Positions 21,183 to 30,186 of a stretch of 64,000 bases of DNA are shown piece after piece. The notes beneath the pieces were generated by a model. It was not told the origin of the DNA and did no database searches. It saw only the letters and a program-made list of their open reading frames with translations. How positions within the stretch are numbered: the stretch's first letter is position 1; the number at the start of each line of letters is the position of its first letter. This stretch comes from Bacteroidota bacterium (GTDB lineage Bacteria; Bacteroidota; Bacteroidia; UKL13-3), in the NCBI GenBank assembly GCA_947477885.1, contig CANJUD010000009.1, forward strand, positions 62,001 through 126,000. Reading direction: 5' to 3'. The translations under genes and the position numbers were made by a program.

Positions 21183-21410
21183 ATGTTTACTTTAAATATC
21201 TTATTAAATGTGCCGCTTATACTTGGCGGACTGGGCACAGGCGAAATTGTCCTTATTGTATTTGTAGTGCTACTTCTTTTTGGCGGTAAAAAAATACCTG
21301 AACTCATGCGTGGCATTGGTAATGGTGTTCGCGAATTTAACGATGCTAAAAGCAATGTGAAACGCGAAATTGAAACAGAGATGAAGGACAAAGACCAAGA
21401 AAAAAAATAA
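21183..21410 (+). CDS. tatA: Sec-independent protein translocase component TatA
   Basis: A 75-residue protein with one N-terminal membrane helix (about residues 15-35), the hinge [20 protein letters not shown], an amphipathic helix and a charged tail (MKDKDQEKK). The [24 protein letters not shown] pattern is diagnostic of TatA/TatE. TatA oligomers form the pore that moves folded twin-arginine proteins across the inner membrane together with TatC, which is not in this window. It has its own -7 box and terminator, so it is probably monocistronic. The ATG is supported by its position just after the promoter. Confidence 0.95.
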   Translation: MFTLNILLNVPLILGGLGTGEIVLIVFVVLLLFGGKKIPELMRGIGNGVREFNDAKSNVKREIETEMKDKDQEKK

Positions 21411-21440
21411 TATAGTCTCAGTGACTTTTTATATCCAAAC

Positions 21441-21474
21441 CACCGGTTACTGCATAGTGGCCGGTGATTTTTTG
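21441..21474 (+). terminator. Rho-independent terminator after tatA
   Basis: A 10-bp stem (CACCGGTTAC paired with GTGGCCGGTG, two G-T wobbles) closes a 6-base loop. A run of six T follows directly. It starts 31 bases after the tatA stop. Confidence 0.85.
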
Positions 21475-21519
21475 TTTATAATAGTCTCAATAATTACATT
21501 CCAAAATATATAATACTTA

Positions 21520-22941
21520 GTGGCTGATTACAAACAATACAAACAACAAGTACTGAGCGGTGAAACTACTGTTGTAAGAACAGTTCAAGATTTTCTTGCT
21601 AAAGCAATTCAACAAAAACATCTCAATGCATTTATAGAATTGTGGGGAGAAGAATCATTGATGCGTGCCGCACAAATTGATTTACAAATTGCAGAAGGCA
21701 AAGGTGGTAAATTGGCAGGAATGGTGATTGCCCTTAAAGATAATATTTGCTATAAAGGACATAGTGTTACCAACTCTTCAAAAATACTAAAAGGTTTTGA
21801 ATCATTATATAGTTCTACAGTAGTGGAACGAATCATTGCTGAAGGAGCTGTTATAATAGGCCGCTGCAATTGCGATGAGTTTGCTATGGGAGCAAGCAAT
21901 GAAACCAGTGCTTATGGCCCTGTATTAAATGCCCGGGACAATACACGAGTGCCCGGCGGAAGCAGCGGTGGCTGCACCGTAGCTGTTCAAGCAGGCATGT
22001 GCCATGCCGCATTAGGTAGTGACACAGGAGGTTCGATTAGACAACCCGCTGCATTTTGTGGGCAGGTGGGATTTAAACCGAGTTATGGCAGAGTGAGTCG
22101 CTGGGGGTTATTATCATACGGTTCTTCATTCGACCAAATAGGACCTATTACAAGCAATATATATGATTGTGCTTTATTGATGGAAGTAATATCAGGAACT
22201 GATGGGAAAGATGCAACTGCTTCTAGTAATAAAGTAGAAGATTATACAGATTTACAAGCTTCAAACAAACCTTTAAGATTTGCATACCTTGATACTTGCC
22301 TGAATAACAAAGGATTGGATGAAGAATTACGTACACAATCATTTGCAATATTTGAACAGCTAAAAGCATTGGGACATACAGTTGAGACGGTAGAATTTCC
22401 TTATTTGGATTATTTGGTGCCGGCATACTATGTGCTCACGACTGCTGAAGCATCTAGTAATTTAAGTCGCTACCAAGGTCTTACTTATGGTTACAGAACC
22501 GAAGAGAAAGGCGACTTGGATTCTTTATTCAAAAAATCGAGAAGTGAAGGATTTGGCAGGGAGGTTAAACGCAGAATTATGTTGGGCACATTTGTACTTA
22601 CTTCCGATTTTTATGATGCCTATTATACAAAAGCACAAAAAGTGCGCAGACTAATACAAGAGAGCACTGAGAAGATATTAGAATCATATGATTTTATTAT
22701 TACCCCTACTACCCCGAGCACTGCTTTCAAATTTGGAGAAAAAACCAAGGACCCAGTAGCTATGTATTTAGCAGATATATTCACAGTACAAGCAAACTTA
22801 AGTGGGCATCCTGCTATTTCTATTCCTGCTGGTGTCCATTCTAATGGAATGCCTTGGGGAATTCAGTTAATGGGTAAACAATTCGGGGAAAAAAAGCTAT
22901 TTAGCTTTTCCGAAGAATTGTCTAAAATCGTATCCCCATAA
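21520..22941 (+). CDS. gatA: Aspartyl/glutamyl-tRNA amidotransferase subunit A
   Basis: A 473-residue amidase-signature enzyme. GatA releases ammonia from glutamine so that GatB can convert Glu-tRNA(Gln) or Asp-tRNA(Asn) to the amide form. The Lys-cisSer-Ser catalytic triad is visible: K73 in IALKDN, S148 in PGGSSGG and S172 in GSDTGGSIRQPA, spaced exactly as in characterised GatA. GFKPSYGRVSRWGL and the C-terminal GHPAISIPAG are also typical. The chosen start is GTG at 21520. gatB and gatC are not adjacent, which is common in this phylum. It lies between tatA and the LysM protein on the same strand, separated from tatA by a terminator. Confidence 0.95.
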   Translation: MADYKQYKQQVLSGETTVVRTVQDFLAKAIQQKHLNAFIELWGEESLMRAAQIDLQIAEGKGGKLAGMVIALKDNICYKGHSVTNSSKILKGFESLYSSTVVERIIAEGAVIIGRCNCDEFAMGASNETSAYGPVLNARDNTRVPGGSSGGCTVAVQAGMCHAALGSDTGGSIRQPAAFCGQVGFKPSYGRVSRWGLLSYGSSFDQIGPITSNIYDCALLMEVISGTDGKDATASSNKVEDYTDLQASNKPLRFAYLDTCLNNKGLDEELRTQSFAIFEQLKALGHTVETVEFPYLDYLVPAYYVLTTAEASSNLSRYQGLTYGYRTEEKGDLDSLFKKSRSEGFGREVKRRIMLGTFVLTSDFYDAYYTKAQKVRRLIQESTEKILESYDFIITPTTPSTAFKFGEKTKDPVAMYLADIFTVQANLSGHPAISIPAGVHSNGMPWGIQLMGKQFGEKKLFSFSEELSKIVSP

Positions 22942-22951
22942 TGTGGGTTGT

Positions 22952-22965
22952 GATATATATATATC
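22952..22965. repeat. Perfect 14-bp AT palindrome
   Basis: GATATATATATATC lies just after the gatA stop. TATATA-type strings are very common throughout this window, in genes as well as between them, so a specific function is doubtful. Confidence 0.4.
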
Positions 22966-23020
22966 GTAGACATGAAAAGCTATGTATATCATACAAATCG
23001 GTTGACAAAATATTATAGTA

Positions 23021-24205
23021 TTGAAAAAAGTGAAAAAACATATTAGTGTTCTTGTATTGTGTTTGGTATCATTGTTTGTAAAAGGCGATAACGAGTATCA
23101 GCAAAGACTTTCTAGTCTACATTATTCTATTCCTTTGCCTTATAACGATTATATAAAAAACTATATAGATTATTATTTAAGCAGTCCGCTACAAACAAAA
23201 AAGATTTTAGGTCTTTGGAAACATTTTGAAGCAACAATAGAGAAGCAGGTAAAAATTTCGCAAATGCCCGATGAACTCAAATTTCTTCCTATAGCATTAA
23301 GCAATATGAACCCGAGTAGCATAAATGGTGCAGGAGCTAGCGGGCCTTGGATGATTATGTTCAACGACGGTAAGATGCAAAAACTGAAACAAACTTCACT
23401 AATAGATGAACGCAGAGATTGGGAAAAATCGACAAGAGCTGCTTGCAATTATTTTAAAGATTTATTAAATATATATAATAACGATTGGATGTTAGCGATG
23501 GCCGCTTATGCGAATACACCAGCTGCCGTAAACAAAGCTATTATAACAAGTGGAACTAGCATGAACTACTGGAGTATATACCCTACGCTACCTGCTGAAA
23601 CACGTGATATTGTTCCAAAATTTGTAGCCGCAGTATATATAGCTAACTTTTACAAACTACATGATCTATCTCCAGAAATATTAGACTTATCCATGGAAAC
23701 AGATAGTATTGCTGTAGATCGCAAACTTACTTTTGAGCAAATAGCCGCGGTGATTAATGTACCTGTTTCAACTTTAGAACTATTAAATCCTATATACAAA
23801 AAGAAAGAAATACCTTTTGCTGAAACTAAATATACCCTTAGGCTGCCTAAAGGAAAAGGGCAATTATTTGAAGATAAAAAATATGATATATATAGTTTTG
23901 TTCCTGTAAAACCTGTTGATGATAAACCTAATATTAAACGTGATACAGCAACTGCTTCAAAACCCGCACAACCCGCTATATTTCGTGTGTCTTACACGAT
24001 GAAACGTGGGGAAACATTAGTACAAGTATGCGATTATTTTGATTGCACTTTATACCTGGCACGCTATTGGAACCGATTAAAAAATAACTATGTTGCTCCC
24101 GGAAAAACATTATACTTTTGGGTAAATGCCGAAAAGAAAAGTTATTATGAAAGCATTAATACACTAGCAGCAGCCCAGAAGAAAAAACTGAGTGTAAAAG
24201 ATTAA
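23021..24205 (+). CDS. Lytic-transglycosylase-like LysM protein, catalytic Glu missing
   Basis: A 394-residue secreted protein: signal peptide (residues about 1-22, VLVLCLVSLFVKG), an MltD-like SLT domain (about 55-200) and a C-terminal LysM-like repeat (about 325-375, YTMKRGETLVQVCDYFDC). The SLT domain keeps LKFLPIALSNMNP, INGAGASGPW, DERRDWEKSTRAA and AAYANTPAAV. In active MltD-type enzymes the corresponding motif is LPxIESxxNP, where the E is the catalytic acid; here it is LPIALSNMNP, with Leu in that place, and GLWQF is GPWMI. It may therefore bind rather than cleave peptidoglycan. The start is TTG at 23021; GTG at 23030 is equally possible. ruvC follows 32 bases downstream. Confidence 0.85.
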   Translation: MKKVKKHISVLVLCLVSLFVKGDNEYQQRLSSLHYSIPLPYNDYIKNYIDYYLSSPLQTKKILGLWKHFEATIEKQVKISQMPDELKFLPIALSNMNPSSINGAGASGPWMIMFNDGKMQKLKQTSLIDERRDWEKSTRAACNYFKDLLNIYNNDWMLAMAAYANTPAAVNKAIITSGTSMNYWSIYPTLPAETRDIVPKFVAAVYIANFYKLHDLSPEILDLSMETDSIAVDRKLTFEQIAAVINVPVSTLELLNPIYKKKEIPFAETKYTLRLPKGKGQLFEDKKYDIYSFVPVKPVDDKPNIKRDTATASKPAQPAIFRVSYTMKRGETLVQVCDYFDCTLYLARYWNRLKNNYVAPGKTLYFWVNAEKKSYYESINTLAAAQKKKLSVKD

Positions 24206-24237
24206 TATAATAAAAGCAAACTATAATATATATTGTT

Positions 24238-24801
24238 TTGCAAAAAACTTACGAAAGAATTATCATAGGTATTGATCCCGGCACTAATATTATGGGCTAT
24301 GGTGTGGTAGGATGCATTGGCAAAAATTCAGAACTTATAAGTTTGGGTGTAGTAAAATTGGATAAGTATGATAATCATTCCCTCAAACTGAAACATATAT
24401 TTGAAAGAACACTCGCACTTATTGATCAATATCACCCAGATGAAATGGCATTGGAAGCTCCATTTTTTGGAGTGAATGTACAGTCGATGCTCAAGCTTGG
24501 AAGAGCACAGGGAGTAGCAATGGCAGCAGCTTTATATAGAGATATTCCTATAACCGAATATGCACCCAAGAAAATAAAAATGGCAATTACTGGCAGTGGT
24601 TCGGCATCGAAGGAACAAGTTGCGGCGATGCTTAAAGCTATATTAAAATTTGAGGAGACGCCTAGTTTTTTGGATGCCACAGATGGCTTGGCTGTAGCTT
24701 ATTGTCATTTCTTGCAAAACAAACCTGGCGGGAATACTACAGATAAAAAAGTGAGTGGATGGGCTTCTTATATTAAGAGTAATCCGGATAAGTTGAAGTA
24801 G
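24238..24801 (+). CDS. ruvC: Crossover junction endodeoxyribonuclease RuvC
   Basis: A 187-residue Holliday-junction resolvase that cleaves the junctions moved by RuvAB. The four acidic active-site residues are present: D13 in GIDPG, E73 in LEAPFFG, and D146/D149 in DATDGLAVAYCH. VQSMLKLGRAQG and APKKIKMAITGSGSASKEQV are the family's usual DNA-binding and structural motifs. Start is TTG at 24238. It may be cotranscribed with the LysM protein upstream. The stop overlaps the first base of a GGATTCGGGG repeat. Confidence 0.95.
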   Translation: MQKTYERIIIGIDPGTNIMGYGVVGCIGKNSELISLGVVKLDKYDNHSLKLKHIFERTLALIDQYHPDEMALEAPFFGVNVQSMLKLGRAQGVAMAAALYRDIPITEYAPKKIKMAITGSGSASKEQVAAMLKAILKFEETPSFLDATDGLAVAYCHFLQNKPGGNTTDKKVSGWASYIKSNPDKLK

Positions 24802-24931
24802 GATTCGGGGGTTGCAGAGGGCGGAAATTTACGATGTACGATATACGATGTACGATGTTTGCTGACGCCAGAAATGTACCACATACGATGTACGACATAC
24901 GATGTTTGCTGCCGCATGAATATACAATGTA
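24801..24931. repeat. Dispersed-repeat cluster (GGATTCGGGG; TACGATGTACGAT; TTGCTGACGCC)
   Basis: GGATTCGGGG at 24801 is the unit that recurs three times at 55621-55650. From 24828 to 24910 there are two imperfect copies of a block made of repeated TACGATGTACGA-type units ending in GATGTTTGCTG(A/C)CGC. The 11-mer TTGCTGACGCC at 24859-24869 occurs again at 59801-59811 inside a different simple repeat. No spacers of constant length, so this is not CRISPR. Confidence 0.7.
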
Positions 24932-25393
24932 TTAAACTCCGAATTGACTGAAATGGTGGTGTGGATGTGTATAGTTTAATCGTCCCCAGTTGTGTGTTGT
25001 CATTTTGCCGAGCAAAGCACTTGTATGATAGGTTTCTGTTTGCGGAAAATTCTTAATCATATCAATTAATTTCAATTTTTCCTACTCAAAATTTTCTGGG
25101 TTTATATTGTTCTCCACCATATTCAACTCAGGAAAAGTATCTGCTCTTTTTTTTGGAGTAGTCATATTGGTATTTAAAATAACAAAACGCATAAAAACTT
25201 TTAAAACTGCATTGCCCCGAGGTGCTTATTTTATAGTGCCATAAGCCATAATAATACCATCGGAAGTATGACGAAGCATTTGGTTCACATTCATTTTGCC
25301 CCCTTGTTTCTGAGCACCTGGAGTTAATGAATTTACTCTGCTATTTGTTAGTTTTTTACTTCTTGATGCAATAGATTTTACCGCATGTTCTAT
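24932..25393 (-). pseudogene. DUF1569 (DinB-like) pseudogene
   Basis: Read on the minus strand in a single frame this stretch gives a recognisable DUF1569 protein broken by two stop codons: KLTNSRVNSLTPGAQKQGGK, MNVNQMLRHTSDGIIMAYG, stop, FVILNTNMTTPKKRADTFPE, stop, EKLKLIDMIKNFP, GKMTTHNWGRLNYTHPHHHF, SQFGV and a terminal stop. The family's WGKM, pKxxxT and GKLT..EWG..Y.H..HH..QFGV signatures are all visible, with W to G in the first. An in-frame stop lies just 5' and no start codon is left. It lies directly downstream of the Calx-beta gene. Confidence 0.8.
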
Positions 25394-25417
25394 TTATTTA
25401 AATGTATTATATATAAT

Positions 25418-27985
25418 TTATTCAACAATCAATTTTTCAACTGCTGTTTGTCCGTTTATTTTTATTTGTATTATATATATTCCTGCTTGTAAATGTTGTA
25501 AGTCAATATTGGCAGTAGTATTTTGCACTTTACTTTGGTCAGCAACAATACGGCCATTTATATCTGTAATTCTAATTTGTTCGATTGCTTCACTAGCATT
25601 TACATATAATATATCTTTTGCCGGATTGGGCATCAATTGTATATGATACAATTTGCTTACTTCACTGATACCAGCTATTCCATTATCTTTAATATTTAAA
25701 GTAAATATATCTTGTGTGCCAATCGTTGCATTTGATGATGCGTTTTGTAATTTTAACAGTAAGGTCTGATCTCCACTTTTCTTGTTATCGCTCTTTGTAC
25801 TTACCGAAACATTTTGAGCAGTAGTAGTACCTTTAGCAAAAGTTAATTTAGTAGTAGTATAGGTATAATGTGTTCCACTTACAGCGGTACCTCCATTTGC
25901 TACTACATCAACTGTTACATCATTTGCTGTATCTGCACTGCTAATAGAAACTGAGATACTTGCATTATTTCCTTCGGTAACAGAATCGGAAGTTATTTTA
26001 AATGTAATTATTGGTTTCGCTGCTATAATAGTTGTATCATTGTCTATTATAGTGATGGTGTTTGTGCCATTTGTAATTTGTGCACTATTGGTTGCATTTT
26101 GCAAAGAGAATATCAAGGTCTCATCGTTCTCGTCTATCATATCATCTGTTACCACAAACCACACCTTTTGGGTGGTAGTACTTCCTGCTGGAAATGTAAC
26201 AGTTTGTTTATTATAAGTTGTTATATCACTTCCATTGGAGGCAGTTCCTCCCGTAAGAGCTACGTCCACTTTGGTAGCATTATTGGGGTCGGGATTTGCG
26301 AGCTTTATATCCATCCAAACGGTATCTGCATCTTCTTTTACGGAAGCACTTGATTTGGCAAACGACACATTGGGAACATCATTGTCATTTATTGTGATTG
26401 TTATAATAGAATCTGTTCCTATAATAATTCCAGATGATGGATTGCGAAGTGCTAAAACTATATCTTCTGCTCCTTCTGCAAGCATATCGTCGGTTATATT
26501 TATTGTAATACTTTGCGAGGAGGTACTAGTAGCAGCAAATGATGCTGAATTTGAAACTAAAGAATAATCTGTACCATTTGTTGCTGTGCCACCTTTTACA
26601 AATACCGATACACTTTCGGCATTTGCTGGAGCTGCTGAAATATTAATAGTAACTGATGTTGTTCCCACACCTTCGCTAATTGCAGTAGAAGTATTACTAA
26701 ATTTTATACTAACTGCTGAATCATTATCGTTAATTGTTATTGTTATAATAGAATCTGTTCCCAAATCGAGACCTGAGGAAGCATTACGAAGTGCCAAAAC
26801 TATATCTTCTTTTCCTTCAATCAAATTATCATCGGTAATATTTATTGTAATACTTTGCGAGGTAGTAACACCTGCAGCAAAAGCAGCCGAATTGGTTACT
26901 AACGAATAATCCGTCCCATCAGTTGCGGAGCCACCTTTCACCACGAGTGAAACACTTTCGCCATTTGCAGGTGCTGCAGATATATCAATAGTTACACTTG
27001 TGGTACCTGCACCTTCACCAATATTTGCTGTGATGGCACTAAACTTTATAATAGGTTTTTTATTTGATGGAATTAAAGGATCATCTGCACCGCTAATTTC
27101 AATTGCTGAACTGCCACCTGCTGGGTTTACGGTATTAATACTTCCAGTAGTCCAAACTCCATCTGCATCGGTATTGGCATAAAACAACGAACCATCTGAC
27201 AACTTATGGTTTTCGATTCTACGTACTCCATTTGAAAGATTATTGGGTATAATAGTTCCCCACGCACCTGAAATAGAATCTACATTATTTTTGTAAAATG
27301 CAGCACTACTAGCCGATACGGTTCTGTAGTCTAAATCATCTTGTTCTATTAATGCTATACTTAAGGGCCTGCCTGAGCCACTTACATTATCAAATAAAAA
27401 TGCAAAGTTTTTATCTGCAGCCTGTGTATGTGAAAAAATACTTGAACACCCTGAGCCTGAACTGGTAGAAAAATCTAAACACTTTATACTGTCAGCAGTG
27501 GTTAGAAAATACGTTTCTGTGGTTCCACTAGCTGTACCATCATTTAATATCAGACGAACCTTTATATAGTTGCCATCTGTAAATCGGGTGTTGCCTGTAA
27601 GCTCTGCACCAAACCATCCAGAATATTCCCCGCTGTTGTCGGTAGTTAGTGAATCATATTGGCCTACTGTTTTCAAACCATATTGCGAAGTATAAGTATT
27701 ACCTCCAGATTGGTGGACAAAAATTTGGTTACCTGCTCCTTTTGAAGTTGGCCCATCTACTGAGTCTCTTACTGCACGTGTACCATAACGATAGGTAGTA
27801 TTTGCAGAAAAACCTGTCAGCTTAGCCCAAATAAACAGTGGAACTCTTGCTGTATTTACAGTTGCGCCAGCATTTCCCTTTGCATATTGTGGAACTACAG
27901 CTGAACTAATAGATTGAGCTTTGAGGTTGCTATTATTAGATAAAAATCCAACAAGCAATAGAAATGGGAGTATTATTTTTTTCAT
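25418..27985 (-). CDS. T9SS cargo protein with four Calx-beta domains
   Basis: An 855-residue secreted protein with a signal peptide (about 1-23, ending NLKAQ). An N-terminal region of about 280 residues is not a family I recognise. Four Calx-beta domains follow, at about 310-425, 426-535, 537-650 and 655-765, each with an EG.G/E..T-type opening, a GTDYS-like turn and ITINDND-type Ca-binding ends. The first two copies are very similar, which suggests a recent duplication. The end is a T9SS sorting domain (PNPAKDILYV, GRIV, LQAGIYIIQIKINGQ). Likely a calcium-binding surface or secreted protein. Its own -7 box lies at 28005. Confidence 0.88.
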   Translation of the reverse strand: MKKIILPFLLLVGFLSNNSNLKAQSISSAVVPQYAKGNAGATVNTARVPLFIWAKLTGFSANTTYRYGTRAVRDSVDGPTSKGAGNQIFVHQSGGNTYTSQYGLKTVGQYDSLTTDNSGEYSGWFGAELTGNTRFTDGNYIKVRLILNDGTASGTTETYFLTTADSIKCLDFSTSSGSGCSSIFSHTQAADKNFAFLFDNVSGSGRPLSIALIEQDDLDYRTVSASSAAFYKNNVDSISGAWGTIIPNNLSNGVRRIENHKLSDGSLFYANTDADGVWTTGSINTVNPAGGSSAIEISGADDPLIPSNKKPIIKFSAITANIGEGAGTTSVTIDISAAPANGESVSLVVKGGSATDGTDYSLVTNSAAFAAGVTTSQSITINITDDNLIEGKEDIVLALRNASSGLDLGTDSIITITINDNDSAVSIKFSNTSTAISEGVGTTSVTINISAAPANAESVSVFVKGGTATNGTDYSLVSNSASFAATSTSSQSITINITDDMLAEGAEDIVLALRNPSSGIIIGTDSIITITINDNDVPNVSFAKSSASVKEDADTVWMDIKLANPDPNNATKVDVALTGGTASNGSDITTYNKQTVTFPAGSTTTQKVWFVVTDDMIDENDETLIFSLQNATNSAQITNGTNTITIIDNDTTIIAAKPIITFKITSDSVTEGNNASISVSISSADTANDVTVDVVANGGTAVSGTHYTYTTTKLTFAKGTTTAQNVSVSTKSDNKKSGDQTLLLKLQNASSNATIGTQDIFTLNIKDNGIAGISEVSKLYHIQLMPNPAKDILYVNASEAIEQIRITDINGRIVADQSKVQNTTANIDLQHLQAGIYIIQIKINGQTAVEKLIVE

Positions 27986-28004
27986 TTTTTATAAATTTCG
28001 TTTG

Positions 28005-28012
28005 CAAAAATA
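28005..28012 (-). promoter_or_regulatory. -7 promoter box of the Calx-beta gene
   Basis: The minus strand reads TATTTTTG followed by CAAACG, 20 bases before the ATG at 27985. It matches the element seen elsewhere in the window. Confidence 0.45.
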
Positions 28013-28042
28013 ACCAAACTCACCCATCATTTGAAAATGAAA

Positions 28043-29110
28043 TTATTGTGAACTCTTTATTTGCTCGAAAAGTTTCTGAAGATTGGGGTCTGAGTTTGGC
28101 TTATTACCTTTATTTTGAGGTGAATGAGAACTAATTTCTTTGAGGTGATCAATTCTTTTTTGAGTTTCAGGATGGGTAGATAAGAAATCTGAAGGGGATT
28201 GTTGCTCTGCCTTTTGAAGTAGTTCAAATAGCTTAACCATGCCACAGATATTAATGTGATTTTGTAGCATTAATTCTAAACCCTTTTCATCTGCCTCGGT
28301 TTCCAAATCGCGAGAGAACTGGAGAGATCTTAGTGCATCTGCGTTCTCGGCTAGCGCAGCGGCTACACCTGTCGCATCGCCAATTACTGTACTAATCAAT
28401 ATATAAGCACTGGCTGTTCTCACGAGCGAACGAGTAACATGTTTACCGTTTATATGGGTTAACTCATGACCTATCAATGCAGCCAATTCTTCATAGCTCT
28501 TCATTTGTTTTATTATACCACTCATCAACACCATGTGGCCTCCAGGCAAAGCAAATGCATTTACCAAATTACTATCTATGTATGTGAGTTGAATATGATA
28601 GTCGCTGGGGTAATTTAACTGTTTGAAAAACGCATTTAATAATTTTGATTTTCCCAGGTTAATTTTATTTTGTGCTACTGTACTTTCAAATAATGATTGG
28701 CCGATGCTTTCTTCAGTAGAAACGGGCATTGCAGAAGCTACTCCCTTTGCAATCCAATCGAGACCAATGGTATAAAAACCTACTAGAAATAGCATGATAA
28801 AAAGTATGATAAGAACAAACCCTGTAGCACTTTTAAATAAGGATGCTTTCTTTGGAATTTGAAATCCGTAATTGGGGTGTGTCTTTTGTAAATTTATAAT
28901 AACACTTTTATCTTCTGTTTCAAATTTTTCTATAGGTTCATCTCCATATTGTACACCATAGTTCCCATTATTATATATAATACTTTTATGGATTTTAGAT
29001 TTATCCCATTGTATATTTATTCCGTTTGAAAGTGTTATCAGCAAGCCTTGTTCATTGGCTTGGGCTGATGCATTTGTGGGTGGAGTGTTAGATTTTATAT
29101 ATAAAGACAT
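28043..29110 (-). CDS. M48 family zinc metalloprotease with one membrane segment
   Basis: A 355-residue protein. An N-terminal soluble part (about 1-92) is followed by a hydrophobic membrane segment (about 95-115) and an M48 peptidase domain. The zinc site is HELTH at 215-219 with the third ligand E272 in TEADEKGLEL. The preceding ALPGGHMVLMSGII and the later THPETQKRIDHL are characteristic of the BepA/YfgC-like and Oma1-like group, which work in envelope quality control. It is probably anchored in the inner membrane, but the side on which the active site lies cannot be decided from sequence. It is followed after 48 bases by the GT2 gene on the same strand. Confidence 0.9.
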   Translation of the reverse strand: MSLYIKSNTPPTNASAQANEQGLLITLSNGINIQWDKSKIHKSIIYNNGNYGVQYGDEPIEKFETEDKSVIINLQKTHPNYGFQIPKKASLFKSATGFVLIILFIMLFLVGFYTIGLDWIAKGVASAMPVSTEESIGQSLFESTVAQNKINLGKSKLLNAFFKQLNYPSDYHIQLTYIDSNLVNAFALPGGHMVLMSGIIKQMKSYEELAALIGHELTHINGKHVTRSLVRTASAYILISTVIGDATGVAAALAENADALRSLQFSRDLETEADEKGLELMLQNHINICGMVKLFELLQKAEQQSPSDFLSTHPETQKRIDHLKEISSHSPQNKGNKPNSDPNLQKLFEQIKSSQ

Positions 29111-29158
29111 TTAAATTATTGCTCTGTATAGGTCATAATATATTATGAGGCTACGATT

Positions 29159-30184
29159 CTATATATTAAGATCTTTGAAATGTTTTTTACCTTTCACAAA
29201 ATAATCCCAAATGATGGAACCATTATAGGTGCCAACTAGTTTTTTATTATCTTTAACTTCTGGCTTATCAATAGTTTCACTATATTTAAAATTCCATTTA
29301 TAAAAATGCATATGTGCTTTGAAAACTGCGTTGAAATTTCCAACTTCTCCTGATAATAAATATTTGATAGCGGCAATTCCATCCAAAAATAACCGCATGA
29401 GAATTATATAAAATAAAAATGGACCTTTCAAGTTTCTATATAATAAAATTAAATTATTGCGAAAATTATAATAGGTTTTTCTGGGGTTTGATTTGTGCAA
29501 AGTACCACCACCTACATGGTATACCTCGCTCTGCGGACATACCATCACTTTATATCCTGCTCTTTTCATCCGCCAGCATAAATCAATTTCTTCCATATGT
29601 GCAAATAGGTGTTCGTATAACCCATTCATTTGCCAATATATATCTGCACGCACAAAAAGGCAGGCACCTGTAGCCCAAAAAACTTCTTCTATACTATTAT
29701 ACTGTCCTTCGTCTTTTTCCAAAGTTTCAAATATGCGACCACGGCAAAACGGGTATCCATATTTATCCATATAACCACCACTGGCACCTGCATATTCAAA
29801 TAAATTTTTGTCGCTGTAATATTTTATTTTAGGTTGGCAGGCTGCAATAGTTTTATCACTTTCCATTAAATCAATTACAGGTTCTATCCAATGCTCGGGA
29901 GTTTCTATGTCACTGTTTAGTAATATATAATAGTCGGCTGTAACTTGCTTGAGGCAATCGTTGTAGCCTTTTGTGTAACCGCCATTATGTTGGTTTATAA
30001 TCAGTCTAATTTCAGGATGATGTTGTTTCATATATGATACTGAATCATCTGTAGAAGCATTATCTCCAACTATAATATCAAGATTTGGATAGGTAGATTT
30101 TTTGACAAAAGGGAGGAATTTCTCGAGCCATTTTTGCCCATTATAGTTGAGAATAACTGCTGCTACTTTTGGATACTTCTGCAT
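29159..30184 (-). CDS. Family 2 glycosyltransferase (rhamnosyltransferase-like)
   Basis: A 341-residue GT-A fold enzyme that should transfer a sugar from a nucleotide donor to a lipid-linked or surface glycan. AAVILNYNGQKWLEKFLP opens the fold, DNASTDDS and LLNSDIETP form the nucleotide/metal site (S-D in place of DxD), and ATGACLFVRADIYWQMNG and HMEEIDLCWRMKRAGY carry the acceptor and catalytic acidic residues. The C-terminal part (about 255-290) is hydrophobic and may sit on the membrane. WbbL-like enzymes have the same layout. The adjacent DUF5723-type gene ends 2 bases upstream, so the two are probably translated from one transcript. Sugar and acceptor unknown. Confidence 0.9.
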   Translation of the reverse strand: MQKYPKVAAVILNYNGQKWLEKFLPFVKKSTYPNLDIIVGDNASTDDSVSYMKQHHPEIRLIINQHNGGYTKGYNDCLKQVTADYYILLNSDIETPEHWIEPVIDLMESDKTIAACQPKIKYYSDKNLFEYAGASGGYMDKYGYPFCRGRIFETLEKDEGQYNSIEEVFWATGACLFVRADIYWQMNGLYEHLFAHMEEIDLCWRMKRAGYKVMVCPQSEVYHVGGGTLHKSNPRKTYYNFRNNLILLYRNLKGPFLFYIILMRLFLDGIAAIKYLLSGEVGNFNAVFKAHMHFYKWNFKYSETIDKPEVKDNKKLVGTYNGSIIWDYFVKGKKHFKDLNI

Positions 30185-30186
30185 GA

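Noticed and set aside
24828-24910. Possible CRISPR array
   Set aside because: The units are about 8-13 bases, overlap each other and have no unique spacers of equal length; no cas gene is near.
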